A stretch of 64,000 nt of DNA from Onchocerca volvulus (lineage: Eukaryota; Nematoda; Chromadorea; Rhabditida; Onchocercidae): assembly GCA_000499405.2 (NCBI GenBank), contig HG738139.1, positions 6,782,616 through 6,846,615 on the forward strand, written 5' to 3'. The notes beneath the pieces are model-generated. The model was not told the DNA's origin, did not search any database, and was given only the letters and a program-made list of their open reading frames with translations. Below are positions 17,412 through 32,900 of this stretch, one piece after another. Positions within the stretch are counted from its first letter, which is position 1. Each line of letters opens with the position of its first letter. The position numbers and the translations under genes are program-made.

Positions 17412-20400
17412 TTACTGGAACCAAAGCAGACTTCGCTGTGGCAACCGCTTTTCAAGTTTAATTTAAAAAATAAGCGAAGTATTACAGGCTACCTTTATAT
17501 ATACTATTTCAGGTTCCTCAAGCATTTGCAATTTTCAATATTTCGAAAAATTCAGAGAAAATGAATAAACTTAAACAAAAAAAATCAATACAGTTGACAA
17601 TTGTTCATGAAACTTCTGCTAAATACATTTTTCCATTTTATTTAGCTCATTCCCTTTAATTTCCTTCAAAAAAACAATTTTCCTATATTTTCTCTGTGCT
17701 TTTTTTCGTTTTGATATATAAATTAATTTTATTAAAATTTCAATCTACGATTACTTCAAGAAGGTTACAAATTAACTTTAACTTTGGGACATCCCTAATA
17801 TCCTACTTGGAGCACATGCTTCATTCAAGCAAGTAAGACGTCATACTCATCGAAAGTTTGAGAATGGGTTGAAAACGTTTCGTACCACAATTCCTCTGAT
17901 CATTCGCTTTACCGAATATAACAGCTTCATTACGTACTTCAGTTAATATGCCATTTGAATGCAGTACTGCGAAGGAGAAAGAATGTATGTGCGATGCTTG
18001 TTAGAGAAGGATTAAATTTAAACTGGGCATCTGTTAAGATATAGATTGTTTGATTTATGAAGTGATCATTTTATTTAATATCTTAAGACTAGAAACATTT
18101 TAGATAAATGGTTGGAATCATGCAACAATTCTTCAATCAATCTGTGATTTTGCACATTGTACTGCATCATAATTTTAAATTTCATTTGAAATAGTTGAGC
18201 TCAGGAATATCTTTCTTGAAGATTCAAATACCAAGAATATTGAAATGTCATATTCATCTATACGAATGAAATATATTTTCAGATAACTTAACTTCAAACA
18301 TTGAACTAGCTTCAAACATATTAAGCGCATGAAATAGTTTCATCCATCTGTTTAAAAAAAAGTTAGTCATATGTATGAGCAGAAAAGCAAGTTAATATGA
18401 AACTAATATGATACATATGTAATACATTTTTTTATTTTTTGTTAAAGTCAAGATGTACTTTGGTTGAACTTATCACTCAAAAATTTAGCTCCATCAGGAG
18501 TCATCCTAATCTTTTTTTTTTTGATTAGAAACAAATTAATCAGTTTCTGTTTTTGAAAAACAATCAATCAAAACATAAAGGTTCTTGAATAAAAGCTATT
18601 ATTTGATTGACCAAGGCTGTGTACAAGGTTATATAAGGCTATAAGGAATTTTATACATAAAGGCTTGTATATAAGATTTCTTCTAGTTTAAGCGAATACA
18701 AAATTTTTATTACCGCCATCTTAGTTGCTTTTAATCATTTTTGCTTGTTTGAAAAAAAAAAAAAAGGAAAGAAAGAAAGAGAAAAAGAATGTGACAGCTT
18801 CTGTCTCCTCAAATGGACTTGATTTTTGGAAGAAATTCAAGATGAGAAATGGAATTAAGAATTTGAAGCAGTCATCTTTATAGAAAGGGTATTAAAAAAA
18901 AGGAAAATATATGAAATCACTAATGAGAAAGTATGGAATTATGGAACAATGAGGATATTGCAAAAGCTAAGCTGTCTTTGCCAATAAATTTAGTAGCATC
19001 TGTTTTTTAGCGATATTGTTTGAAAACCTTTATTAAGGTTACTTGATTAATGTTCTTCTTTCCACTAGGATAGTAATAATAGGGAATGTTTTCAGGGAAC
19101 AGACTAGACTAAATATTGTTTAACAGCAGATCTATAGAATAACTTCCAGTTATATTCATGACGATTTGAATAGAACAAAGTGGCTTTTTCGTGCAAGAAT
19201 ATAAATCCAACTATGAAGGTCTCACTATCGTAAGTTTTAGGTAAAGTAATGTATTATCTCGTCAAAAGTAATGCGTAATGCTGTATAATTTTAAGAATAA
19301 TAAATGAAATCACTCCACAAATTATTATCTCGTTGAAGGAGGATTCGATTTGTTATTCTGAGATAGAACAGAAAGAAGGCTTATATTTAAAAATGTAATC
19401 ATATGGCAGCAAAGTGCACTTCTGATTTAGTTCTAATAGAAATAAAATGGAATCGAAACTTGATTTTGCAAGTAAAATGTGATTTTCTTGATCACTGCGT
19501 GATAGTATGGAATCAGAAATTCATTGAAGCATCGAATTTGATATAGAATAGTTAATAAAGTCGAGCAAAAACACACATGCATTGATCAATTTCAGCAGAA
19601 TAATTTGAAATGTTCTGTGTGGAAAAAAAAATCGAGATTGAGTTTTTTTTTTTTTTTTTTCTATCATTCAGCTCAAACATTAATTTCTTTTTTAAATTTT
19701 GATATTTTTTGAAAGAGATTGCGATAGGAATTGTTCAAATATTTTGTGCAGCACTTTTTGCATCTAGAACCGCTGGAAATTACTAAAAGACTTGTAATTT
19801 TAAAGACTGAAGTTCCATCTGATTCATTCATAAGTTAGCTCAACTGATTTGAGCAGATCTATTAAATGGAAACTTTTGAGAAATTTATTTTATGATATCT
19901 CGGAATCATTTCAACTTTTACATCACACTGAACTTTCAAATCGGATTTCATGAATGAATAACTCGATGTATTATTGAACTCGCAGTTCTGTAGTTTTTGC
20001 AACATGGATGCAAAGAAAATGGAAAGCTTACAATCTTCAGCAAGTTAATACCTTAATCAATAACACAGTAATTTTACTGATAACTTATCTGTGCGGCATT
20101 CTACTATTGGGCATAAATGATATTTCTGTCAAAAAGTGAACAAAGAAAGAGCCGCTGACGCAATAACAGTTGATGATGTTTTTTGATGCTTCTAATGAAA
20201 TCAGTGATTTTGAAATTCATTCCTTTTTTTTAAAAAGAATAAACAAACTGACGTTTATTCAAAAATTATTACAGTAATTTGCTGACTATCTCTTATTACA
20301 ATTCATAAAAAATGTAAAAAATATATTACTGAAAAAGAAAACAGAGAGGATAAAGCTTATAATCAATTCATTTGTTTAAATTGCAAAAAAAGCGATATAT

Positions 20401-22559
20401 GACAATGATATAGGACTAACCTTGAAGTGTTCCAATAAACAATTTTCTGTAAACTCAGTTTATAGTTATATAAAGTTTAATAATGCACCCTAACTTCAAT
20501 TCTTGCATGTTTATAGCAAATTTTGGAATATTCATATAACTAAGACTTCATCAATAATTTTAGTTTTGTGCCGACAGATTGGCTTTATTTTATTTGTTTT
20601 TCTTATGTGGATGAGTAACCAAAGGCTTTTTCGCTAAATATTTTACCGGTCTAAAATGATTTTTCAATAGCTTGTGATATCACTATGGCATATTGAAATA
20701 TGAAATAATACTCAGCATCTGGAATCTTTCATCAAACAATAGTGAATAGTGCTGAGAAAATTGACTATCAGATGAAGTAGCCAAAAAAATTTTGTCCCCC
20801 AAACACTTCATTTTTTTAGCAGTTATTATTTGTAGGATTTAAATAAACGTTAAGAAATACCTGGAATACTTAATGCTTGAATGTTGAATAGTGAACGATT
20901 GTTAAATGTTTAAAGCTAACATATTGGAAGGACTTTAAAGTAGTCAAAAACAAACCATTTTCTTAATTTTTTTATATTTCAGAAAATAAATAACTTGTAC
21001 TTCTTCAATTTTTTCCTATTGGCACAGCTTGTTAGCAGTTCAACTTTTACCAATATTGATTAAAAAATACTTGAAATTACTAGTCCTTGATGTATGGCTA
21101 CATCATCCTTTTTTAATATTTCAAAATGAATCGCTATGTTTAAAGCAATTTTTACCAAACTTTGTAGTTATCCTCCTAAAAAGAATAAGCCATTTGTGTT
21201 CTAAAAAAATCAGCCATTTGTGTCTTCTTATAAAGTCTCAGCCACGACAATTTGCACTTTTCAAGTCTTGACAATTATTGGATTTTTTGAATTCTTATTT
21301 TTATGTTTGTTCAAAGAAATAGTAGAAAAAATGACTGCAAGTATTTATATATGAATTGTTTGAAAAAAATTATTTACTCGAATTTTTTTAAACTCATTTC
21401 ATCTCTTCAAAATTCAAGTGAAACTTAACAAGAAACAGAATGCAACGATAACTGAAAGCACGAAATTTCAGCATACATTTTATTTATTGATCTGCATTAG
21501 TCTAATGAATGGATTTTTTTTCTTTATTTTATTCAGTTAAATTGCTTCTACATAATATTTCTATGTCCTCCACAAACTTTTGAGACACTTCCTGTTTTGA
21601 GCTTTTTCAGTTTTAGGTTCTGTTTCCATTACTAGGTTTTATTTGCAATTTTATAGTGCCATTAAGAACAGATTGAAAACTCATAGTACTGAAATTAAGT
21701 TTGTCACTTAACTAATGGTAACCACTTTTTTTTTATTGCACTTCTACAAATTAAAGCTGATTTAGCATTTGTTAATTTTGTCTCTCGCTTCATATCATTT
21801 CTGTAATACATCTTTCAATTTTTGAATTTTAGATTTTCAAAATAAGATTTCAATTTTTCCTTTGAATTACTCTGGTCTGTACTATGAATTCCATTTAGAT
21901 GTACTTTCTATTAGCAGTTTCAGACAAGCTAGCTAATACTGACGAAACGACAGAATACTTTTCGTGGAAAAATTCATGGGAATTACTGTAATACTGAATT
22001 CGATTAAGATATAAATAAATGGGCTAATGTGTAGGAGCATCATAAACGGAATTTATAATAATCGAAAACAACTTATAAATAGTAAAAAAGTTTGGAAGAT
22101 GTGTAATATTCATCGTTGAAGTTGTATTTGTTCGGATACTTCCGCTCTCGCAGTATATTCTCGAGACTGCTTCGCATAATTAGTTTCCATTATTTTAAAT
22201 AGCTTCTTGCAATACATTTTCCCTGATGAAACAATCACCTCTGACATGTTTCATTCATAAATCTTTTTGAAAGAATGAAAATCATTTCCGATCACTTATT
22301 TTCACTGCACATTTTTAATTTCAAATAATATTTGTCATCTCGTTCTTAGAATTAACTCAAGTAATTCAGCTATTTACTTTAGCTTTTATCCATTTCAATT
22401 CATACTGAAGGAAAAAAGAATAAAAATTGTATTTTTACCCTTTTTATGGTCCAATTAAGTAAGCTATTGCATTCGTAGCAATAGTACTAATTTTATTGCA
22501 TTATATTTCATTTCGCTCTTTATTCCATCTCAGATTAGAATCACACGATAATATTTATT
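17412..22559. other. AT-rich gene-free DNA, part 1
   Basis: Upstream of the kinase. No exon chain that I can support on either strand; open frames are short and AT-driven. It contains simple-sequence runs (for example T18 at 19643-19660 and A runs near 18751-18765). The kinase promoter should lie just right of 17412. Confidence 0.5.
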
Positions 22560-22960
22560 ATTACTTTCTCCGTTCGGAATATTTGGGCTTTCCGTAACGC
22601 TGTGAATTTCAGCCTTCAGTTTCATCTTCCACCGATGTAAATCATGAATGAGCGCCATTCCAGTAATGAAATAGTTTCAAATCCTGGGCTAGCATCATTT
22701 GCTGTCATCCGTGCTGCCATTTGTTGCATTTCCGACAAGAAAAGAAAGTTGCTAATCTGCATAAAAAAAGATTCTTCTTCCGATGCTCTCATGCCATTTC
22801 TTCCGCTCCTCTTCCGTCTCTTTTCTGGTTTTTCCCTTCAGAAGACGGCGATGGCAATCGAACTTTTCAGTTAGCTTCTTCTCGATACTCATATCAATCA
22901 ACTGCCTCACCGTATCCCAAATCTTTCTCGGAAACTCTGTAATACCTAATTTATTCCACC
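22560..22960. other. Less AT-rich, pyrimidine-rich island in the gene desert
   Basis: This stretch is visibly richer in G+C and in TC/TTCC tracts than the surrounding DNA, and all three plus-strand frames are open for 73-76 codons in overlapping positions (22644-22874, 22721-22942, 22783-23013). Simultaneous openness in three frames argues for base composition rather than one protein. It could be a non-coding exon, a regulatory element or an old mobile-element remnant. Confidence 0.35.
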
Positions 22961-23721
22961 TTCTCTCTTTCGCTTTCTTGTCTAAAGTGGTATGTGATTT
23001 TCAATGCGTTTAAGCGAACGGTTTAGATCAGAAAATAAACTTTTTTCCTTGCTAATTAGTATTTGCTTCACAGATTAATCTGATTAGTCTATACTGATCT
23101 TTTTTTCTCATTAAATCCAATAATACCATTATTTACAGAAGTTTTTTCAAGTTTTAAGAAAATCCTCATATTTGAATTTGTTGTTTTCTAATTTGCGTTT
23201 AACTGTTATAGACATCCCTAATTGTTTTTTGTTTTTATAATTCATCATTTTTATTTTGATTCAATCTCACAAATGTCAAGTTTTGAAAATTTCTAAAATT
23301 ATTGTTGTTCCTTATTGCTTTTACTAATCTTTTATTTTGTTTATCGTCACTTCTTATGGTTAAATAGAATTTGTTTATTTTCATCTCCTGCTCGTTATTT
23401 CGATGGCATTTCTCGAAAATGGTATTCATCCTCATTGTTGGCAGTAGTTCACCAGTAGGAAAATGACCGCAGGAAAAATTTGATGACTAAATGAGTCTGA
23501 AATGCTGAGCCCACTTCAGAAAATCAATTCCATCTTTATATTTCATTCGACCAATTAATCAGACAACTATTTTTATAACAATCATTCAAAAATAGCTCTC
23601 TTAGCAGTATGTGATATTTTGACAAATCGCAATAGCAACAATGCTGATGTTAATATTTCACCTTCCCAATTTTGTATCGAACATTGTCCAACGGACATTA
23701 CATTCACGTAAAAAATGAATC

Positions 23722-23745
23722 ATATATATATATATATATATATAT
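23722..23745. repeat. AT dinucleotide microsatellite
   Basis: 24 nt of pure AT repeat. Confidence 0.9.
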
Positions 23746-23923
23746 CAATGATTCAAAGTTATACATTAATTATCAGTAATAACTTTATCGAATTTCAGAC
23801 AAAAATATGTTTTGAACGTATGAAATTTTGCTATCTTTTCTATGGATTAATTTTATCAAGCAGAAAACTTCATTTACTAATTTTTCTATTTCTAAAATAT
23901 CTCTAGAGACATTTCAGCATATA

Positions 23924-23998
23924 TTCAAAAATTTAGAAATATTTAAAATTTAGAAATGTTGAAATATGTATATTAAAATTTAGAAATGTGAAATATGA
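23924..23998. repeat. Short tandem repeat, about 29-nt unit
   Basis: Two near-identical units built on ATTAAAATTTAGAAATG followed by TGAAATATG, preceded by a shorter partial copy (AAAAATTTAGAAAT). Confidence 0.7.
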
Positions 23999-23999
23999 A

Positions 24000-26900
24000 C
24001 TTTCTATCGCTTGCAAAGATTAAATTATTCTCATAGCACAAGATTAGTGCATGAATAAAATTCCGGTAATTTTATTTTGAAAAATTTTTAAAAATATCAG
24101 TTCCTCACCATATTAATTTAAATTATGATTAAATCAAAAATATTCCATAAGTACCAAATATGAAGGGAGTATTGGGAATATTAAATAACAGCAACATTAG
24201 ACAAGTCCATGCCTCTTCCGCTTTTTCAATTTATCATTTTCAGCTTCAGAAAAGTTCAAAATCATCAAATGGCATTGATCTTTAATTTGAAATGAGTAAA
24301 AGCTGCCTTTTATTTGACTTCTTTAGCTCATTTTTTTCAAGCTTTGAAAAAAACGAGAAAAAAATTTTTAGAAATAACTAAATCTTTTCCCTTATATTTT
24401 ATGGAATTTGAATTGGAAAAGTATTTATTATGTCGAACAAAGAGAAGGAGCCGTACCAAAAAAAAATATTCGAAAAAATTGACGCATTTTATGCAAATAG
24501 AAAGAATTATTTCCTTTATATTAGCAGCATAATTTAATATATTTAATACATTTTTAGATTGTTTCATTCTTTTAAATTTTAATGAATATTCCCGAGAACT
24601 GCTGTAAGTTCTTTTTTTTTTCAAGGAAAGTTTAAAATTTAATTAAGGAAATTCGATAGCTTTCAGTAGCCGATTTTATTTAACACTTAGAAATAAATTA
24701 ATTTCCGGTATGTTGTATGTTCTCCAGAAGTTCAATTTCGAAAATTTCCGATACTATCAGTATTTAAATAAAGCTGAAAGGGAGGAAAACTAATCAATAA
24801 TTCATCTCAATAGTTTAATATTATGTTTCTTTTGAAAATTACAGACAATCCATTTAAAGACAAAGTGATGAGCAGAATAACATAGAAACATTTGTTCAAG
24901 AATTACAGCATTATTCAGCAGCTTATGATATGTGTGCTGCGGTTGGGTCCCATACACTTTCTGTTCGAAATATTTCGAAAAATCTTGTCCGAAGGAGGGA
25001 AACTGATGAATGCTATCATTCAACAGAGAAAACCAAAAAGAAAAGAAAAAACGCGTAAGTAGAAGACAAAGCAATTATGGGAAGAGATATTTCATCTTAC
25101 TTTTCGAAAAAAAGTTTCCGATTTCTTCCAATCATGTGAATGGTCAGAAGTATTAGCATAAATAAAGACAATGACTTCAGAAGAAAGATTATAAAAAAGA
25201 AACTATTTTAAACATCCTTGGAAGACTCATTTGAACGACATTGTCACAATCGCATAGAACGATATCAATTTCATCTTTATTTTTTCCTCCTTTATTTGTT
25301 ATAGAAAACAAGTAAAACAGCTTCATTCTGCTTCCATTAATATTCCATTCGTCTTTCAAACTGCCAACTCCCAATGAACCAATTGACTAACAGAAAAGGA
25401 AAATTCATCATAACGAAATAACGCTTGGCATTTTCTGCCTAACTTCCATCTCTATGGAATTTAGTGACCAAGAAATAGCTATCAATTGATTTATGCTTTT
25501 TTTGAATTGATCATTGTTTGTTGCAAATTGAAAATTTACTCTCCATTTGATGTTTTTAGAAATGAAAGGCAATTTGGCACATCTCTTTGTCTTATATTTG
25601 TTTAGACTTGTAATGGTTTTGAATGTTTGTTACTATCCAGAATTCTTTCGAATTTTCTTTCATCTCATTTTAGAAGTGACTAAGAAACAGTCCAGATATT
25701 TTCTCAGCATAAGTTTGTTTTCGGGATGATTCATAATGAACATCAAAAAGTTTTCTGCCGATCTGTTTATCCGCTCTTTCGATGGTCAGATCAAATATGA
25801 GGATGCTCATTTTTCAATTTATTATTGGAATGTCTGAGATATTTCGGCAAAATGGAGATGACTAATTAGAAACTTTTTATAGCATGATTAGTTGGAGAAT
25901 TTTGTATAGGAATGTAGTCGATATCAAGTACAGAAAAATTAAGCTCTTTATATCAAGTTCTACGGGGTTGTTTACCGCTATTGGATTATGAGCAAAAAGT
26001 ATTTAGAAGCAGTATTGATTTTTTCACATTTTACCAAATTTTTTGACATTTTAGAGTTTTAGACGATAAGAAATGAAATTCAGAAAATCAAAAGAAGAAA
26101 AATCGCTATTTTTGCTAGATTGAAAAAATTGAATGTAGCGAATTCGGTGCTCTAGGAACAGAGAAGCTTACTAACAAGCAAGAAGCGATTAGATTCAGCA
26201 ATATGATTGTTATGCTAAATATTAGAGTTATTGAATCTTATCATTCACTCTTATGATTCAATTTATTTTCCTCGTAATTTTTTACAGTTAACAAATAATA
26301 AATAATTAAATGCCGGAAAAAGAAGGGCCAGATGGAATTGTTTTCTGATCAAACATACATATTCTTCCCTTGAATCACATATGTGAAGATTTCATTTTGA
26401 TAATGGATTAACCTTGCTAACCATTGGGTCATCAGCTTATTTTGAAAGATTGATTGATTTGATAGAGTGGGAAGAAATGGAGAAATTTCGAGATAAGATT
26501 AGGCTATGGGAATTATTTAAAACGATTAAAGTACGGAAACATTATGAGAAATGAAGAAGAATAGAACACAATTGTGATAAAAGCAATGCAAAATTCATTT
26601 TTAAAAATCGAAAAACATTTGATAGCTATAAGAACGTATTTGAAAAGGTCAATATATGAGAATAATTGGTAGCATTGTATCTGAATCAGATGAGAGCAAT
26701 GGAAGATGAAGGAAAAGCGGAAGAATATTCGGAAGCCTGTGATTTCTGTTGAAATGATGATTCATGCTCCATATTTTCGGATTGAAATGATGAAATGATG
26801 GACTGCAAAAATATGAAGCTCTCCAGATGAATTCAACAAAGTTAAAAATGCATTAACTGACGATAACAAATGACTGAGTCTGTAGTTAACGTTTAGAATT

Positions 26901-29900
26901 TGAATTTTCACACCGAAATAAAGCAACAATATAGTAAGTGTATTATTTTGCCAATAAATTTCTTTTTCAACTTTTTTTTTAAATAATGAAATTTTTTAAA
27001 AAATTGAAGTTTTGTGACACATTGATGAAAAATCATAAAAAGTAATCAAGTTTCTACAAGCATGGAATTAATATTTAGACTGCAAAGCATTGCGTACTGA
27101 TAAGCACCATCTCTTCATTTCTAAAGTACACGTTTTATGCTTAAAACAAAAACCTCTATGAATAATTTTAGTTCAGCTGTGAATGTCAAGAGTCACAAAT
27201 TGTCGGTCATCACTATCTCCTTCACCACATTTTCCTTCCTTAATAGTTACTTTCCTTTTTTCTGAGTTCTACAAGTGCTAACATGAGATGATAGATGAGA
27301 ATACTAGGCTTATGATAACCTATCATGTCATCCTAGGACCCGACAAATAATCTATGGAAATAAAACTGTAAATGTTCGTTGTGGATTTTGGCATGACATT
27401 TCAAGTTCTTCATCGATTGATTTGAAATTTTTAAACAGCGTTATATTCAAATAGGCATGTGTCAACCTGCGACAGGTAAAAGTAAGTGAGCGGACATTTT
27501 CATTTATATAGATATCTGGACAGTCATGCCAAGAATGGCCGGATATAGCTAATTTGAAATAAAAAGGATTCAGATTTTTATCAAATGGGAATTGTAATTC
27601 TATCTAACTTCTTGTTCCAGTCAACTTTCTTAAAAATTAGTAACCATTTAAATTCAAAGTCATTGTACTTGTTTTGAAATTTTGTATTTTTTTTTTTTTT
27701 TGCTGATAAGAAAAGCAATGCATGACAATTAACAAATTGTATTTTTTCTCTTCTGATAACTCACATGTGGTTCGTTAAAGCTGTACTAAACTTCACAAGT
27801 CCACAGATTTTAAAAAGTGTGCAAAATGAAATATCGATTTTTAATATTTATTTTAAAAAATTGAAGCACATTTTCCTGGTCAGAATGTATAATGTCACTG
27901 CAATATTTCTGTCATGCGATATATGAAAAAGCATACTTATGGTAATGGAAAATAAGCCAATCTAAGCCTGGTTCATTGTTTCGAAGGAATGGATTTTCGT
28001 CGTCTTGGCTAAAAAAGCAGAATGTCGAGTATCTTGTTTCAACTTTTTTCTTGGACTAAATAATGAAATCCTCTTTTATATTCAACTCTGTTTCTTCACG
28101 AAAATATTTGCTTTTTATTGAATAAATGTATTTGTGATAAACGGGACATACGCCAATTTTTCATACATACATTGTATGGTTTGACTTATAGGTAATGACC
28201 GTCCCACTGCAGCTAATTTATGCAAAAAACCAATTAGCATTTTTCTTCGAAGAAAAAATATAAGCAATTTTTTTCTGTTTGATTTATGATTGCTAAAAAC
28301 AAAGATTCAAACTTTATGCTGAGTTAAAAAAGGCAATCAGTGAATTATTTTTGAAGTTTTTTGCATTTCCGGCGAGCCAGTTTTTCAACTTTCATTTATT
28401 GCATTTTTTTTTAAATATTAACGTGTGAAATCAAACTGTTGATTTACAGTTGCTAAAAGATTACAAGAATGCAATAACCTTTTAACAACTGTGAAAGTTT
28501 TATTTTCTTGCTAAAAGACAAGACAAATTTCTGGGAAAGACAATTTTTTTTAACTGTTTTGCTTCATCACATATCAAAACTGGAAATTATTTAGTTCCCT
28601 GTTTATGATTAAATTTTACTCATATGTTATGAACTGTAATCTCATGTCTACTTGAAAAGGAATGAATGCAAAAGAAAATGTGAATTTTCGTTTTACTCAA
28701 TCAGAAATGGTAATTTGACTAAATTCAAACGATGAAGAGAAATAAAAAAAAAATTAGTGAGAAATCAACAAAATTGGCAGAATGCTGTTAATAAATTTAT
28801 TAAAAATTTTTCCAGAAAACAGAAAAGTAATGGAAGTGAAAATAAGAGAAAATATATGTTTTAGTAAAGAAAGTGCAAATGGTTATAACATTAGAGTTTA
28901 AATTACGCTTAAACTTTTGACTCAATTAGAATTATTGAAAGCATGAATCAGGATGTATTATTCAATCAGAGAATTGCGGAAGAAGATAAGTTTAAGAAAG
29001 CAACTAATCATGGCGAAAAATTGTCACGATCTTCTCCAACTTTGAAAACTATTCTATTTTTATGCCGAGGAAAAAATTGCACTCAATCATCTTTTTTTTT
29101 GGTTTTAGTGAAATTTAGACTTGGATTTTCTTTATCGGCTGCTCTCAACGGAAAGTCACTTGTATCATTGCGAATTTTGTTGCAACAGCTCTTTCAACTC
29201 CTAGAAAGTATTCTTCATTGTTTAAAGGAAGGATTGTCAGCTAATTGGAAAAGTTTCTAGCAGTAGCAGCATTGTCGAAACTTTTAAATACCAGGATTTT
29301 TTTTTTCAAACTAGCGTGTAAAGTTTGTTTCGACATTGTTCCGAATTTTTTGTGTGAAATTGAATTGTATTGTAATAAGTTGTATTCTATATGCGTAAGA
29401 ATCATTGGGTCTTTTCAAACATTCCTGCAATCAATTAAATCTGTTTGTGAAAAAAAAAAGAATTTATTCATCTTTTGGGTTCGCAACTTCCCGAATGTAT
29501 GTATGCATATGTGTGTGATGAGAAATTTGAGATTAAATGTTTTTAAATCTTCGTCAATTTGAACAACGTATACATAGATATTATTTATAGATCAGAGAAG
29601 TCTGAAATATGTCTTTCAGCGAAATGCGAAAGGTACGGGAGTGAAGAGATAAGCCCATCCCACTATCAAATTCTTTAAAATCTGAAAAGTGATTTAGCAC
29701 AGAAATTCGCTGGATGTTGATTATTTTACTCAATCTGTCGATCATGAGAAGTTCGCGAATGCTTGATTTTATTAATGTTTTGTATTTTGCCTTATCTTTG
29801 TTCTAACTGAAATGAAAAGTTTAATTTAAGAATTTCTTTTTGATGCCAAGCATGATCACCAATAATCTAGATGTAATATCTCATTAATTGAGGATTCTGA

Positions 29901-32900
29901 CACTATTGGATAGCAGTTGTTCTTGTTCATTAAATTTTAAGATCTTCTTTCAATTATTCAAAATCTATTTGAAAATTAATTGTTGGTTTCTTTTTATATT
30001 TTTCTACTTTTTTTCCCAGTTTTATATATCGGCAAACTTGATTGCTAACTTTTCATGGAATTATGATGTTTCTGAAAGATTAAAGTTTAATTTACTACTA
30101 GGAGTCCTAGTACAATTGTATTATAGTCCTAATCTGCTTGCCGTTACATCTCCATTTGTTCCATTAAATTTAAATTTCGTTTAATTTTACTCACTATATT
30201 TTCGTAACAGATATCAACCAGTGTATAAGCATCGTTATAATAGTTATCAAAGATCCTGTTCGATCAACTTTTTTTGAATCTAAAAATATGGCGAATTGCA
30301 TCAAACTTCACATCATGTACTTTGCATACTTTTCGGAGAACTCAAAACCTTACTAGAAAGAAGTCAATTTAAGAAGCATTTAGACGATATCTGCTTATCA
30401 TATACTGATTAAAAGAATGAAAGAAAAAATGATTAGCACTTGCAACAATTATATCTGTACGTTTGTGAATATCATTATGATGGACGAGAATGTCTCGAAT
30501 TTATTCATTCATTCATACTATCATCCTTGCCGAGAATGCGTCGTCCCAAAGGGGCGCCATTTTATCATCTTAATTCTGTTCTACCTTTCTTTCCTCCCTC
30601 CTATTATTATCACTAGCTTTTTTCAACTATCTCAAAATTTCGAAGTGTATTTTTTGATTTTTCATCAAACAAACTTATTCATTCCTTCTCTTTCTTTTTA
30701 TTCCATTTAATGTCTGCTAACATTCAGATTAAATCACAATCACTTTTCGGAAGGAGATACTTTAGTTGTGATGAAGTTTAATCTCAGGTATATAAAACAT
30801 CGAGTGTTTTTTGCATATTTTCAAGATGCGAATTATTTCACTTCTTCAGCAAATGAAAACATCAAACAATAAAAAGAAGTGAATAACTCTTCACCATTCA
30901 AACTTTATCTCGAAAATGAAACAGAAATGTAACGATTCAAAATGTCAGAAATTTATGAATGCGACTATAAATTGAAGCAAGGAAGCTTTCTTTCACACCT
31001 GGATAAAGCTTTGCTATAAATAAGATTTTATAATCTTAAGGAAGAACGTAAATAAGAATCTTATAAAAAAAAAAAATAAGTACAGATTGTTGTAAGTAAA
31101 TGATACAATGGCATTTCCTGAATCAAATTTAAATTTAAGCTTAATTAAGAAAAATGAAAGTTAAATGAGATGAATAAAGGAAGACAGAGATGAGGCATTT
31201 TCTACATAATGTGAAATGCAGCTGAAATATACATTTTAAAGTAAAAATAAATTTAATTAGAAATGATTGTGACATGTCGAAATGATGAACTTTTTCTTTG
31301 GTTGACAGGCCTTTTAGAGATTAAGCCAAATAAAGATTGCATAAATAATTACACACTAAACAAATTTTTGATAACTTTAGCGCATGAAAGAAATTTTTTG
31401 AGTTTTCTATTTTGTTTTTTCTTTTTTGCCTTTTCTCAGTAAGGAAACGAAAAGCTCATTTTTTTTCTTGAACGGTTCCAATGTAGTTTAGCTTACTTTT
31501 TCTGAACAAAAAAGTAGTACTGAAGGAGTGAGTAAATGCAGGTGCAGAAGAAAAACAAAAAATTAGTACCATAATATAGAAAGCAGAAAAAAAATCTGAA
31601 AAATAATGCTTCCGTTTGATTTTAATTAAATCTCTTTCCTAATTTTCCTGCTTGCTTCAGGCATTGTTTTTTCTTCTTTTTTTTGTTGGATTTGGCCCTT
31701 AAAAAGAAAAAAATTGTAGCCAATATTTTCAAGATTTTTGATTTCCGTTGTACTAATTAGGATTTGTGAATAAATTTTTGCAGCTATTATACATATTTAT
31801 AGTGCGCATATAATCACAATGAAGTTAGGACTCACTCAGTTCTTAACGGTTGCGCGCAAGTTTTTGATTTTAATTTGATCGTATACTTTTTGTTCCAAAA
31901 TTGAAAGAAATGAAAGCTGTAGTTTTATCTGCAAACTTCGTAATGTGAAAAATTTCTAAAATTTCAAACATTGGTAGAGATTTCCATAACAAAGACTATT
32001 TTGACTAGAATTCAAACCATTTATCTTTACAAATTTCCTAAAAAACAGTTGTCGAATCAGTTGCTTATCATACTAGCTATATTAATAAACCATTATTGTT
32101 GATAGTGATAAATCGAAGTATTTGTGATAATAACGATAGCAACAGTAATAATGCTGAATTATTATAGAAATCTTTGCAAAATAATAAATGGTGCGTATTC
32201 GGGGAATCATAATGGGAGAAATGGGAGAAATTTTCGGCATGCCAATGATTTGTGTGTTATAATCATATCATCACCCTATGCGTAATTGTTTTTGATATCT
32301 ATAGCTCATTTAATTATTCTTTTTTACAAAACGGTAGCAAAGAAGCCGCTTTTTAATCCAAATACGAGTTAAATTATTATTGTAATTTGTCAGCGTTAAT
32401 TTTGATGATAATTAAAGAAAAAAAAGTCTTAAATTAATCGGCTTTTTCCTTTGAAATAGTGAATTTAGTCGAAGTGACTATTCTCTTCTAAAGCTCTTCA
32501 CTTGTTGTAGGATAAAGTAATACACGATGATATCGGTGAACTTAAAAAAGTGCTTTTTACTTGCAAAAGAATTTAATATTCTATTTGTACGAAAATATTA
32601 TTTTGGAAGAGTGGCCTTTAACGTCTTTCAAATACGAATGAGTTATCAGCCAAACAGATCTTTTAGTGTTTATTTCGAATTTCTTGCTGACTAAATTTTT
32701 ACAATGTGCAATTCAAACAAAAGTATTACTGTAAAATTGTTGGAACAAACTGCCGCATAAATACATGAATATGTGATGTTGCAGCATCCCACTAGTTTAC
32801 AAAAGTTGTAATATTGAAAAGTGATTAATAATGGTATTTTAAAGCTTTCTGATATACTTCATTTATTTCAACTATCTTTACAAATAACGCTTCAAAGTTA

